NCBI GenBank assembly: GCA_038237475.1
Contig: JBBRYS010000003.1
Coordinates: 248,001 to 312,000 of the forward strand
DNA from: JAOAPY01 sp038237475
Lineage (GTDB): Bacteria; Acidobacteriota; Blastocatellia; Pyrinomonadales; Pyrinomonadaceae
Length of the DNA: 64,000 nt
Direction of reading: 5' to 3'
The notes under the pieces are model-generated. The model saw only the letters and a list, made by a program, of their open reading frames with translations. It had not been told where the DNA came from and made no database searches. Numbering within the stretch: position 1 is the stretch's first letter; each line of letters opens with the position of its first letter. This document shows positions 18,522 through 27,871 of this stretch, piece after piece. The position numbers were made by a program, and so were the translations under genes.

Positions 18522-20008
18522 GAACGCAGAAAAGGTTTGCAGCATTTTTATTTGCCATCTGGTTAGGCCTGGCCGGCCTTCACACAGGCTTACAGGCACA
18601 ACAACCGCTCGATCGCACCAAGGTGCCGGCGCAGGGCAAAACCCCACAGCTAAATGTTCCGAGGTGGACCAGGACAGCGCTCAGTAATGGAGCCACGCTG
18701 GTAGTTTCCGAGCGGCGTGGTCTGCCACTGGTTTCCTTTTCAATCACCTTTGTGGGAGGCGCCAATCAATTTGAAACGCCAGGGCATCGAGGGGTGGCCA
18801 GTATTACGGCGTCGATGTTAACTGAGGGGACGAAGACAAAGACAGGCGATCAACTCTCTGATGCGGTGCAGTTGCTCGGAACAAACATCACCACAAATAT
18901 CGGCGCGGAAGAGGGGTCGATCGGATTTGTTTCGACCAGCCGAAATTTTGAAGGCGCGCTGGCCCTGGTGGCGGACATGATGTTGAATTCGACTTTGCCG
19001 GCGGAGGCGCTGGAGCGCATACGCGGCCGGGCTTTGGTGGGACTGGCCCAGGCAAAAGACCAGCCTGCTGTCATTAGCTCTCAGGTTTTCGCGAAGGTCT
19101 TATATGGCGAAGGGCATCCCTACGGCCAGCGCTCGACGGAAACTTCAATCAAAGCGATTACTCGCAATGACGTGGTAGCGTTTGATAAAGCTTATTTTCA
19201 ACCGGGCCGTGCCATCATAACTGTTATAGGCGACGTCAATGCTGTGCAGGTCAAAGGCGCGGTGGAAAAGGCTTTCAGCGCCTGGAAAAAAGGCGGCGAA
19301 AAAGCCTCATTCACTTATCCGAAATTACCTGAGCGACGCCCTGCTACCATTTATCTCGTTGACAAACCCGGAGCCGCTCAATCTGTGATCAATATTGGTT
19401 TGCCCGGACCACCGCGCAACACGCCTGACTACTTTGCTCTTCAGGTGCTGAATACGATTCTGGGCGGCCAGTTCCAATCGAGACTTAACGCTAATATCCG
19501 CGAACAGAAGGGCTACAGCTATGGCGTTAATTCGCGCTTCGATTATGGCAAGGGGCCCGGTGCGTTTCGAGCCGGCGGTGCGATTTTTTCCGCCAAGACC
19601 GACGCTGCGCTGGTTGAGTTCATGAAAGAATTGAAAGGCATCGTCGGAGAGAAGCCTATCACCGATGAGGAATTGCAGACCGCGAAGGAGGCACTCATCC
19701 AGGGCTTGCCGCAGCGGTTTGCGTCGGTTGCCGCAATTGGAAACAGCATCACCAGCCTGATGGTCCAGGGCTTGCCGGACAACTATTATCAGAACTATGC
19801 CGGCGCCGTTGCTGCTGTCAGTAAGGAAGATCTGAAGCGAGTGGCAAACCTCTACCTCGATCTCAACCATCTGGCGATCGTGATAGTCGGAGATCGCACG
19901 GCCGTGGAACCGGGACTGAAAGCGACCGGCATTGCGCCAATAACCATTCTCGATCTGGAAGGTAATCCGGTTGCCGGAGCGAATAACGCGACGAAACCGG
20001 GGAATTGA
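18518..20008 (+). CDS. M16 peptidase family protein, non-catalytic partner
   Basis: 496 aa, with a signal peptide (FAAFLFAIWLGLAGLHTGLQA). It has two M16 domains, but the position of HxxEH reads GHRGVASITASML, so the zinc ligands are absent. The C-terminal half retains the family's R/Y region (EQKGYSYGVNSRF), which binds substrate in paired M16 enzymes. The start overlaps the stop of the catalytic gene (ATGA at 18518-18521). It is inferred to complete the peptide-binding chamber of the catalytic subunit. Confidence 0.9.
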   Translation: MRTQKRFAAFLFAIWLGLAGLHTGLQAQQPLDRTKVPAQGKTPQLNVPRWTRTALSNGATLVVSERRGLPLVSFSITFVGGANQFETPGHRGVASITASMLTEGTKTKTGDQLSDAVQLLGTNITTNIGAEEGSIGFVSTSRNFEGALALVADMMLNSTLPAEALERIRGRALVGLAQAKDQPAVISSQVFAKVLYGEGHPYGQRSTETSIKAITRNDVVAFDKAYFQPGRAIITVIGDVNAVQVKGAVEKAFSAWKKGGEKASFTYPKLPERRPATIYLVDKPGAAQSVINIGLPGPPRNTPDYFALQVLNTILGGQFQSRLNANIREQKGYSYGVNSRFDYGKGPGAFRAGGAIFSAKTDAALVEFMKELKGIVGEKPITDEELQTAKEALIQGLPQRFASVAAIGNSITSLMVQGLPDNYYQNYAGAVAAVSKEDLKRVANLYLDLNHLAIVIVGDRTAVEPGLKATGIAPITILDLEGNPVAGANNATKPGN

Positions 20009-20199
20009 TCCTGCTCGTGAGCAGCCTGGTGTGCGGGTTCGATTGGATCCGCAATCCGGCAAGGGTGGCGCAAGGCTGCGTTACGGTCAAACTGTCTTGC
20101 TCCGCATGGATTATTGAGCTAAGCTCGCGGCTTTCCATTAGCTTCGCTCTTGAGCACGCCCACAGATAGTTAACAAACTGGATTGAAAGGTAATTCTTC

Positions 20200-20391
20200 A
20201 TGGCTATTAGTCAGGATTTGTTGGAAATACTCGCCTGCCCTGCTTGCAAGGCCAAGGTCGAATTGAAAGCTGATGGCAGCGGATTGAAGTGCGTGGAGTG
20301 CCATCGAGTCTATCCCATTCGCGACGACATTCCCGTCATGCTAATCGACGAAGCAACGATCGAAGATGAAGAGTCTGCGGGAAATAGTTGA
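20200..20391 (+). CDS. Trm112/YcaR-family small zinc-ribbon protein
   Basis: 63 aa. It matches the UPF0434/Trm112 family: LLEILACPACKAKVEL, then KCVECHRVYPIRDDIPVML. Two CxxC pairs can bind zinc. In eukaryotes and archaea Trm112 activates methyltransferases; bacterial members lie near LPS or lipid A genes and have no settled role. Here it overlaps a heptosyltransferase-type gene by 26 bp, which fits the usual LPS context. A GAAAGG-like ribosome-binding site precedes the ATG. Confidence 0.88.
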   Translation: MAISQDLLEILACPACKAKVELKADGSGLKCVECHRVYPIRDDIPVMLIDEATIEDEESAGNS

Positions 20392-21502
20392 GTCGTCTTT
20401 ATTGAAGCGCTCTTTTGCTGAGCAGGGCGAGAGTCCACAGCCGCTGGGACCGGCGCGCTGGGACTGGAACAAGGTGCAGCGCGTTTTGCTGGTGCGATTG
20501 CGCTCGATCGGCGACACCGTTCTCACCACACCTTCGCTTTTTGCTTTGCGACGATTCCTGCCAAACGCTCGCATTGATATCCTGCTCGAAGATTGGGTCG
20601 CTCCGGTGCTTGAAAATTTAGGTCACGTGGACAATGTCATCAAGTTGGAACGTGGCAGCACAGCGGCTCGTTTGCAGCTGGCGCGTAAGCTGCGCGGGCA
20701 GCGTTATGACGTTGTCTACAATCTGCACGGAGGCACGACCGCGACTTTGTTGACGCGGGCTTCAGGCGCGCGCCATCGAGTCGGATTCGCGAATTATCAA
20801 TACGCTCGCTTACACAATCATCTGGCGCCTTCCCCGCTGGTGTTGTGGGGGGCGGAGAAAACGCATTCGGTGGAACAGCAGCTCGCGCTGCTCGGATGGA
20901 CGGGCGTTCCGGTCAGTGATCGGCCGCCGACGCAGCTCGCATTTTCTGAAGCGACAGCCGCCGGCGTCTCTTTAAAATTGAGCGCTGCCGGAATCGATGC
21001 GTTGACTCCGTACGCCGTGGTGCATCCGGCCACAGCCTTTGCGACCAAGCAATGGGCCGTCGAGAAATTCGCGCGCGCGGTTGAATATCTGACAGGGCGC
21101 GGCATCGCGGTGGTAGCAATCGCAGCCGCCAATGAAGCGCCGGTTGTGCAGGCTCTGATAAATGAATCCGCAGCGCCGTTAGTCGGATGGACCGACCTCT
21201 CCCTGCCGAAAGTTACTGCCCTAATAGCCCGGGCGCGAGTTTTTGTCGGCAACGATAGCGGTGTGGCACACATCGCAGCCGCAGTACGAACGCCGGCCGT
21301 TGTCATTTTTGGATCTTCGAATACGGCCCACTGGCGCCCATGGGCAATCGCCCCGGCTGAGACGGTGTTGGAAGAAATGGAATGCCAGCCTTGTCACGGG
21401 TATTACTGCGAAAAGTTTGCGCAGCCGGAATGCATTCTGCGAGTTCCGGTGGACCGAGTGAACGCCGCCATTGATAGAGTTTTGCGGGCGTCAGCGGTCT
21501 AG
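20366..21502 (+). CDS. Glycosyltransferase family 9 (heptosyltransferase-like)
   Basis: 378 aa. The GT9 N-terminal signature is clear: VQRVLLVRLRSIGDTVLTTP at about residue 33. The C-terminal sugar-nucleotide domain has VFVGNDSGVAHIAAAV, with the conserved GxDSG core, near 290. A Cys-rich segment follows (ECQPCHGYYCEKFAQPEC), as in many GT9 enzymes. The predicted role is transfer of heptose, or a related sugar, from ADP-heptose to the LPS inner core at the cytoplasmic membrane face. The heptose-7-phosphate kinase gene 100 bp downstream supports this. The first 26 bp overlap the Trm112-like gene. Confidence 0.88.
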   Translation: MKSLREIVESSLLKRSFAEQGESPQPLGPARWDWNKVQRVLLVRLRSIGDTVLTTPSLFALRRFLPNARIDILLEDWVAPVLENLGHVDNVIKLERGSTAARLQLARKLRGQRYDVVYNLHGGTTATLLTRASGARHRVGFANYQYARLHNHLAPSPLVLWGAEKTHSVEQQLALLGWTGVPVSDRPPTQLAFSEATAAGVSLKLSAAGIDALTPYAVVHPATAFATKQWAVEKFARAVEYLTGRGIAVVAIAAANEAPVVQALINESAAPLVGWTDLSLPKVTALIARARVFVGNDSGVAHIAAAVRTPAVVIFGSSNTAHWRPWAIAPAETVLEEMECQPCHGYYCEKFAQPECILRVPVDRVNAAIDRVLRASAV

Positions 21503-21603
21503 GAAAGTCTCGTGAAAGCGGCGCAAATCAAGTTCAGCAGTCAGACCTTGTCTGAGACATTCGAATGTCCTGTCAGTGACGATTCACCCAGAGTTGAGAT
21601 TCG

Positions 21604-22593
21604 ATGAGCCACCTATCCAAGCAACGGACAACAGAAATTCTGGATGCCATGCGCGATCGAAAAATCGTGGTGCTGGGAGACGTGATGCTCGACGAGTTTG
21701 TCTGGGGTGAAGTCACGCGTATTTCCCCCGAAGCGCCAGTGCCGGTGGTAGACATTCGTCGCGAGTCGGTGCATCTGGGCGGGGCGGCGAATGTGATGGC
21801 CAACCTGGTCGCACTCGGGGCCCGCGCTAACGTAGTCGGAGTAACTGGCAAGGACGCGGCTGGCGCTCGGTTGCGCACGGCGGTGACGGAAGTGAATCCA
21901 AGCCAGTCAGCGAATCGGCTAATTGAAGATAGTGGAAGGCCCACTACTACCAAGACACGCATCATCGCTCACAGTCAGCTGGTGGTCAGGGCTGACCGTG
22001 AGCAGCGCACGCCGGTATCCGACGCGATCGAAAATGAGGTGCTGAATGCACTCGAACTCGCGCTCGAAGACGCTGACGCGCTCGTCATCTCGGATTACGA
22101 CAAGGGCGTCGTTACTGAGCGCATTCTCGCTGGCATTCTGCCGCGGGCTTACGGTCGTATGCCGGTGCTGATCGATCCCAAGCAGCGCAACTTTAACTTC
22201 TATCGGCCAGCTACGCTCGTGACACCCAACCATCACGAGGCCCTCCGTATGGCGAGTCTGGAAGATGATTCAGATCGGGGACTGCATCAGGCGGCGCGCG
22301 TGATTCTCGAAAAACTTGGTTGCGATGCGGTGCTGGTGACGCGGGGTGATCGCGGCATGATGCTGCTGGAGGGAAGTAGCGACCCGGTTTTTGTGTCAAC
22401 CGTGGCGCGCGAAGTGTACGATGTAACCGGAGCTGGGGACACAGTCATAGCAACGCTCGCCGCGGCGCTGGCTACCGGTGCCTCGATGATTGAAGCAGCC
22501 GCACTCGCCAACCATGCGGCTGGAGTTGTCGTCGGCAAAGTCGGCACCGCGACAACGAATGCATCTGAGCTAATCGCGTCGTTCGAATCATAG
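21604..22593 (+). CDS. rfaE1: D-glycero-beta-D-manno-heptose-7-phosphate kinase (RfaE1/HldE kinase domain)
   Basis: 329 aa of PfkB/ribokinase fold: KIVVLGDVMLDEFVWGEVTR at the N-terminus, then ISPEAPVPVV and VHLGGAANVMANL. The C-terminal ATP/anion-hole motif is EVYDVTGAGDTVIA at about residue 269. It lacks the cytidylyltransferase half of bifunctional HldE, so a separate rfaE2 must exist elsewhere if the pathway is complete. It phosphorylates heptose-7-phosphate at C1 for ADP-heptose synthesis. It follows the GT9 gene on the same strand. Confidence 0.9.
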   Translation: MSHLSKQRTTEILDAMRDRKIVVLGDVMLDEFVWGEVTRISPEAPVPVVDIRRESVHLGGAANVMANLVALGARANVVGVTGKDAAGARLRTAVTEVNPSQSANRLIEDSGRPTTTKTRIIAHSQLVVRADREQRTPVSDAIENEVLNALELALEDADALVISDYDKGVVTERILAGILPRAYGRMPVLIDPKQRNFNFYRPATLVTPNHHEALRMASLEDDSDRGLHQAARVILEKLGCDAVLVTRGDRGMMLLEGSSDPVFVSTVAREVYDVTGAGDTVIATLAAALATGASMIEAAALANHAAGVVVGKVGTATTNASELIASFES

Positions 22594-22695
22594 GAATCTT
22601 CTTTGTTCTTTGGACTTTGAAATCTGGCTCTGCCTGCTGAGTTACCAATTGACTAGTGCATGCCAGGTGCGAAGAAACCAGAATGAGGAACAAAT

Positions 22696-25173
22696 ATGAT
22701 TGGCAAAACAATACATCACTATAAGATTCTGGAAAAGCTCGGCGTAGGCGGGCAGGGCACTGTCTACAAAGCCACGGATACAAAGCTTGGCCGCACGGTG
22801 GTGGTGAAAGTTTTGCCGCCGGAATTGACTGCCAGAGAAGCCAACCTCAAGCGCTTTGAGCGGGAAGCTCGCCTCGCTTCTTCTCTTGACCACCCGAACA
22901 TCTGCACGATTTTCGATCTGGATGAAGTTGATGGCGTTCACTTCATCGCAATGCAGCATGTCGAGGGCAAGAACGTCAGGCAATTGGTCAACGGCCATCC
23001 GTTGGAATTGAAAAGCGCACTCCTCATTGCCATCCAGGTGGCAGAGGCACTAGCGGTGGCTCACGCTCGCGGCATCATTCATCGCGATGTGAAGTCGGGC
23101 AACGTCATGGTGACGCCATCAGGCCAGGTCAAAATTCTTGACTTTGGCCTGGCCAAGCTTTTGGACGACGAAGAAGCTAACAGTTCAGGTATTCATCGCA
23201 CGGAGTTAACTGAAGTTGGTGTTCCGTATGGCACCGCAACCTATGCCGCTCCGGAACAGGCGCGCGGTGATCGCGTCGATAAGCGCGCGGATATCTTTTC
23301 TACCGGCGTCCTGCTTTACGAGATGGTGACCGGCACCTGGCCCTTCCGCGGCAAGAGTACGATCGATGTTCGGCACGCAGTTTTATATGACGCGCCGAAG
23401 CCACTGGCAGAGATGCGGCGCGATCCTTTACCGGCACGGCTGCAGCAAATTCTCGATCGCGCGATCGCGAAGGATCCGCGTGATCGGTATCAGAAAATGG
23501 AAGACATGCGCGATGATCTGCGCGGCGTTCTTCAGGAAATAAGCATCGCCGCGGCGGGAGGTGCGCCGCTGGACACAATCGCCCCTGAACCACCGCGTCA
23601 TATGGCGGGCGACAACGCGGTCTCGCGGGCCATGAAATGGATTCGCCGCATGGGCAAATCTGAAGCGCCCACCTCAAGCCCGAGCTTTGTAACCTCCCGC
23701 CAAACGGTTCACGAAACTCCCTCTATTACCATTGCCGATCAGGAGAAAAAGAGTCTGGCAATTTTGCCCTTCAAGAATATCGGCAACGACGCTGCCTCGA
23801 GCTTCTATGAATTTTCCCTCGCCGATGCGGTCATAACCGAACTGGCGCGCGTGCGCTCGTTGCTGGTGCGGCCATCGTCGGTGATTGCGAAATACCAGGG
23901 ACATCCGACCGATCCCCGCGAAATTGGACGGGAATTGAATGTGGGCGCAGTCCTCGCCGCAGGGTTTATTCATGCCGGCGAACGCTTTCGTGTGACGGCG
24001 CAATTGCTTGACGTTCGGTCCGGCGACATTCTTTGGAGCGATCGCATCGACACTTCGGCGGCCGATATTATTACGGTGCAGGATACGATCGCTCAGCGCA
24101 TCGTCGAGGGGTTGAGACTGGAACTCAGTCCCGCCGAGCAGGTCAAGATTGGGAAGCCGGCGACCCAGAGTTCTGCAGCTTACGAAGAATATCTGCGCGG
24201 CCGCGATTGCTTCGCGCGGTTTATTTTCCGAACGGTTGACCCACAGGATTGTGAGACGGCTATCAAGCACTTTCAGAATGCCATCAATCTGGATCAAAAT
24301 TTCGGACTCGCTCACGACGGCCTGGGTGCTGCTTACGTCAACAAGGTATTTAAGGGAATTGGCGGGGCGGAGGATTTCGAACTCGCCGAAGTCGCCTTTG
24401 GTAAGGCACTGGCCATCGATCCACACATGGCAGAATCTCGCATGCTGATGGTCTTTGTCTATCTCTGGCGCGGCCACAAACAGAAAGCACGAGATGAAGT
24501 TGCACAGATGCGCAGAGAGGCCCCGACCGAAGCCGTCGTACATTTCGTCAAAGCCACTTTGCATCGATTGGACGGAGAATACGCGCGTGCATTGCGCAGC
24601 TTTGACAGGCTGGTGCGGCTCGATCCGGCAGCCCATGCGGTCGCCAGCTACAACCGCGCGCTCATCTATATGTACATGGGCCAGTTTGAAAATGCGACCC
24701 GTGAATTGGATAACGCGGGTGAGCCGGACAATCCGCTGGTGCGCACTTTTCGCGCGCTCAGTTTGTATTACACGGGCGATACGGATGCGGCGGCTGAGTT
24801 AATGCGCGAGGTGGTGGAGCACCATCAGGACATGCATGGTATCCGGCCTTTTCTGGGAATGTTCCTCAGTGCGCAGGGACATCACGAGGAAGCGCTTGAG
24901 CAACTGACCGAAGCCGTTAAGCGAAATGCCGAAGTCGATCCGGACATCGCCTATTCGGTGGCCTCTGTCTATGCGCTTGAGAATGACGACGAGGAAGCGT
25001 TTCGTTGGCTGGCCCGCTCCATTGCGCTCGGAAATGAAAACCGGCCCTGCTTTGAAAACGATCCTAACTGGGCCGGGTTGCGAGCTGATCCGCGCTTTGT
25101 GGAGTTGATGAGCAAGGTACGTCACTCGGACAAGTCACGCGCCTCGCGAACTTCTAACCTTGATGGTAGCTAA
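22696..25173 (+). CDS. Ser/Thr protein kinase with FlgO/TolB-N-like and TPR domains
   Basis: 825 aa. The kinase domain (about 9-280) has a Gly loop GVGGQGTV with Gln where Met is usual, the Lys in VVVKVLPP (K38), HRDVKSGNV, KILDFGLAKL and APEQARG, so it should be active. No membrane helix stands out in the linker (280-350). The segment at about 352-485 (KSLAILPFKNIGNDAASSFY, LNVGAVLAAGFI) resembles the TolB-N/FlgO-like module found after such kinases. TPR-like repeats fill about 490-810. It is a cytoplasmic signalling protein of the type expanded in Acidobacteriota. Its targets are unknown. Confidence 0.9.
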   Translation: MIGKTIHHYKILEKLGVGGQGTVYKATDTKLGRTVVVKVLPPELTAREANLKRFEREARLASSLDHPNICTIFDLDEVDGVHFIAMQHVEGKNVRQLVNGHPLELKSALLIAIQVAEALAVAHARGIIHRDVKSGNVMVTPSGQVKILDFGLAKLLDDEEANSSGIHRTELTEVGVPYGTATYAAPEQARGDRVDKRADIFSTGVLLYEMVTGTWPFRGKSTIDVRHAVLYDAPKPLAEMRRDPLPARLQQILDRAIAKDPRDRYQKMEDMRDDLRGVLQEISIAAAGGAPLDTIAPEPPRHMAGDNAVSRAMKWIRRMGKSEAPTSSPSFVTSRQTVHETPSITIADQEKKSLAILPFKNIGNDAASSFYEFSLADAVITELARVRSLLVRPSSVIAKYQGHPTDPREIGRELNVGAVLAAGFIHAGERFRVTAQLLDVRSGDILWSDRIDTSAADIITVQDTIAQRIVEGLRLELSPAEQVKIGKPATQSSAAYEEYLRGRDCFARFIFRTVDPQDCETAIKHFQNAINLDQNFGLAHDGLGAAYVNKVFKGIGGAEDFELAEVAFGKALAIDPHMAESRMLMVFVYLWRGHKQKARDEVAQMRREAPTEAVVHFVKATLHRLDGEYARALRSFDRLVRLDPAAHAVASYNRALIYMYMGQFENATRELDNAGEPDNPLVRTFRALSLYYTGDTDAAAELMREVVEHHQDMHGIRPFLGMFLSAQGHHEEALEQLTEAVKRNAEVDPDIAYSVASVYALENDDEEAFRWLARSIALGNENRPCFENDPNWAGLRADPRFVELMSKVRHSDKSRASRTSNLDGS

Positions 25174-25213
25174 CCTGTCCACTTTGGAGAGCGGCCACGC
25201 CGCGTAGCGACAA

Positions 25214-26857
25214 ATGGTGAACCAGCGAAAACTAGTTTCAGGACTATTATTTTTGGTGATTAGCGCGGGCAGTTTGACGCCGATCTCTGCCAACCCATTG
25301 CTCCAGCGCGAGCGTACGGCCGTCCCTACGCCAACCCCACCTCCGGCAGTTCCCACTCCCAGTCCGGCACCATCTCCCACTCCAGTACAGCCACGCACTG
25401 CCAACACCACGACGACGCTGCTGGAACTGCAAAGGCGCATCGCGGAAATATTACGCAAGCCGGAGTTCGCGCCGGCCATGATTGCGGTCAAAGTTGCTTC
25501 CCTGGAGACAGGGCGAGTACTGTTTGAAGAGAACGCGCATAAGCTCGTCCGCCCTGCTTCGAATATGAAGCTGTACACCATTGCTACGGCTCTTGATCGC
25601 CTGACACCGGATTTTCGTTTCACCACCTCAGTCCAGGCGGTGAGCAAGCCCGATGCAAATGGGATAGTTCGGGGCGATCTCACCATTTATGGCCGTGGCG
25701 ATCCGTCACTCGCCGCGCGGTTCAATGACGGCGATTACTACAAGGGGATCAACGATCTCGCGGACAAAATCGCCGCAGCAGGTGTGAAGCGCATAACCGG
25801 TGACCTCGTTGGCGACGAATCGTATTTCAGTGGACCGCAGTGGGGCTCCGGTTGGGAATGGGAAGACCTGACCTGGTACTACGGCGCCGAAGTCAGTCCC
25901 CTGACCGTCAATGACAACGCGCTGGATCTTTTCATCAAGCCGGGCACGAAAGTTGGTGCCCCAGCTTTAATAAGTACCGGACCACCCGATCCTCTGCTGA
26001 CAATTACCAACCGGGTCGTGACCGCAGCCAGAGGCACGAAGCGCAACCTCACAGTTTACCGAGGCCTGGGAGAGAATGCCGTCGACATCTCCGGCTCAAT
26101 TGCCTTGGACGACCGCGGCTACACCGGCGGGATCGGGATCTCGAACCCGGCCATGCTCTTCGTTTATATACTTCGCACCGCGCTTGCCCAGCGCGGAGTC
26201 ACGGTGCTGGGAAAGACACGTACGAGCAATGTGAAGCCCGACAACCGAACACGGGCGCGCGCCGCATCGCCGTTGATCGAGCTTGCTAGTCTCCAGTCTC
26301 CACCGCTCAGCCTCGTTGCTGCGCAGACTTTGAAGCCCAGCCAGAATTTGTACACCGAATTGGTGCTGCGGAGTCTGGGAGAAAGTCCCGCGGCCCCTCC
26401 CAGCTCAGACACCGGGCGCACCAGCGAGGACGCCGGAAAAGAGGTTGTGCGGGCGTTCTTGAAAGAGGCCGGCGTCAACCCTGATAGCCTGGTCCTCTCA
26501 GATGGGTCCGGCCTGTCGAGAAATGACATGATAACCGCCGAAGCCACGGTACAATTGCTCACCTACATGAGCAGGCAGAAATATGCGAACGTTTGGCGCG
26601 ATGCATTGCCGATTGCGGGTGTTGACGGTACTCTGCGTAACCGCATGAAGGGGACAGTTGCTGAAAACAACCTGCGAGCAAAGACCGGTTCACTGAGCTC
26701 GGCCGCAAGTTTGGCAGGCTATGTAACGAGTGCAGCGGGTGAGAGCCTGGTGTTTTCGATTATGGTCAATAACTATCCTTCTGATGCGGAGCCGCGGGCC
26801 GCCTGTATTGATCCCATCGCCGTTCTGCTCGCATCCTTTGCCGGTCGATCTCAATAA
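25214..26857 (+). CDS. dacB: D-alanyl-D-alanine carboxypeptidase/endopeptidase (PBP4, peptidase S13)
   Basis: 547 aa. A signal peptide (LLFLVISAGSLTPISA) is followed by a Pro/Thr-rich linker at about 37-62. All three penicillin-binding motifs are visible: SxxK in RPASNMKLYT (S116, K119), SxN in SDGSGLSRND, and KTGS in LRAKTGSLSS. The S13 insertion domain lies between the first two (ITGDLVGDESYFSG). It trims or cuts peptidoglycan cross-links in the periplasm. The dapF-like gene starts 12 bp downstream, so the two are almost certainly co-transcribed. Confidence 0.93.
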   Translation: MVNQRKLVSGLLFLVISAGSLTPISANPLLQRERTAVPTPTPPPAVPTPSPAPSPTPVQPRTANTTTTLLELQRRIAEILRKPEFAPAMIAVKVASLETGRVLFEENAHKLVRPASNMKLYTIATALDRLTPDFRFTTSVQAVSKPDANGIVRGDLTIYGRGDPSLAARFNDGDYYKGINDLADKIAAAGVKRITGDLVGDESYFSGPQWGSGWEWEDLTWYYGAEVSPLTVNDNALDLFIKPGTKVGAPALISTGPPDPLLTITNRVVTAARGTKRNLTVYRGLGENAVDISGSIALDDRGYTGGIGISNPAMLFVYILRTALAQRGVTVLGKTRTSNVKPDNRTRARAASPLIELASLQSPPLSLVAAQTLKPSQNLYTELVLRSLGESPAAPPSSDTGRTSEDAGKEVVRAFLKEAGVNPDSLVLSDGSGLSRNDMITAEATVQLLTYMSRQKYANVWRDALPIAGVDGTLRNRMKGTVAENNLRAKTGSLSSAASLAGYVTSAAGESLVFSIMVNNYPSDAEPRAACIDPIAVLLASFAGRSQ

Positions 26858-26869
26858 AAACTCAAAAAC

Positions 26870-27733
26870 ATGTCCGTCCATTTCACCAAGTTTCATGGCT
26901 ATGGCAACGACTATCTGGTCATTGAGGCCGGTGCGCTCGTGGCTGAGGTTACTAATCTCAGCCGTTTCGCCCGCGCCATTTGTGACCGGCATTATGGCGC
27001 CGGCGCTGATGGAATCGCGATCGTTGATCGAGTGGATACGCCTGGGGCAGATTTCAGCGTACGCATTTTTAACCCTGACGGCAGTGAAGCCGGACTCTCC
27101 GGCAATGGCACTCGCTGCGCCGCGTCATATTTGTTCTATCGATCGCTCTGGACGAAGAGCGAGCTGTGCCTTAGTACGAAGACTGGAGTGAAGCGCTATT
27201 TTCTGCGCGACCAGATCGGCAAGGGCACCTATCTGTTTGACTCCGAGTTGGGCCAGCCACGCCTCGATAGCCAATCTGTCCCCGTCGATACGGGTGAGCC
27301 GCTGGCGCAGGTGATTGGGTATCCGCTGGTCGTGGGAGACGAAACATTCAGTATCACCGCCCTCCAGATGGGTAATCCCAACTGCTCAATTTTTGTCGCT
27401 GAGTTTGACGCGTTGGATTGGCGAGAGATCGGCAAAGCAATTGAGAACCATCCAAAGTTTCCCGACCGCACCAATGTGGAATTTGTGCGTGTCATCGATC
27501 GCGGAAAGATAGAGCTGCGGATTTGGGAACGCGGCGTTGGCGAGACAACGGCGTCCGGCACTTGTTCCTGCGCAGCGGCCGTGGCTTCGATGATTAATGG
27601 ATTCACCGAACGCGAGATCGAGGTACTGACACCAGGTGGCACAGTGAATGTTCGATGGCAGGACGATGGCGAGGTTGTTCTCACTGGCATCGCGGAATAT
27701 GTTTATCAGGGAGAATGGCAGGCTGAAGACTGA
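26870..27733 (+). CDS. Diaminopimelate epimerase (DapF) homologue with both catalytic Cys replaced by Ser
   Basis: 287 aa, colinear with DapF: FTKFHGYGNDYLVI, FNPDGSEAGLSGNGTRCAAS, MGNPNCSIFV, PDRTNVEFV and WERGVGETTASGTCSCAAAV. In E. coli DapF the two catalytic bases are Cys73 (in QCGNG) and Cys217 (in ACGSG). Here the aligned residues are Ser77 (LSGNG, codon TCC) and Ser229 (ASGTC, codon TCC). The neighbouring non-catalytic cysteines (C83, C234) are kept. It may be an active Ser-using isomerase, an epimerase for another substrate, or a paralogue with a changed role. The place 12 bp after dacB keeps a cell-wall link plausible. Membership of the fold is certain; the reaction is not. Confidence 0.85.
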   Translation: MSVHFTKFHGYGNDYLVIEAGALVAEVTNLSRFARAICDRHYGAGADGIAIVDRVDTPGADFSVRIFNPDGSEAGLSGNGTRCAASYLFYRSLWTKSELCLSTKTGVKRYFLRDQIGKGTYLFDSELGQPRLDSQSVPVDTGEPLAQVIGYPLVVGDETFSITALQMGNPNCSIFVAEFDALDWREIGKAIENHPKFPDRTNVEFVRVIDRGKIELRIWERGVGETTASGTCSCAAAVASMINGFTEREIEVLTPGGTVNVRWQDDGEVVLTGIAEYVYQGEWQAED

Positions 27734-27871
27734 CTCTTGGGCCAGGCTGTCCGCTTGAGTTATTCTGTTCGCACTGGAAGAAAGGTAGAACCCTGATTAC
27801 GGTTTGACCGCAAACGTCTATTCACAGCTTGCGGACGTTGAGACGATCCCAACCCCCGGAGCCCGAAAGCA

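Noticed and set aside
20030..20075. tRNA T-arm-like GGTTCGATTGGATCC
   Set aside because: No acceptor, D or anticodon arm can be drawn around it.
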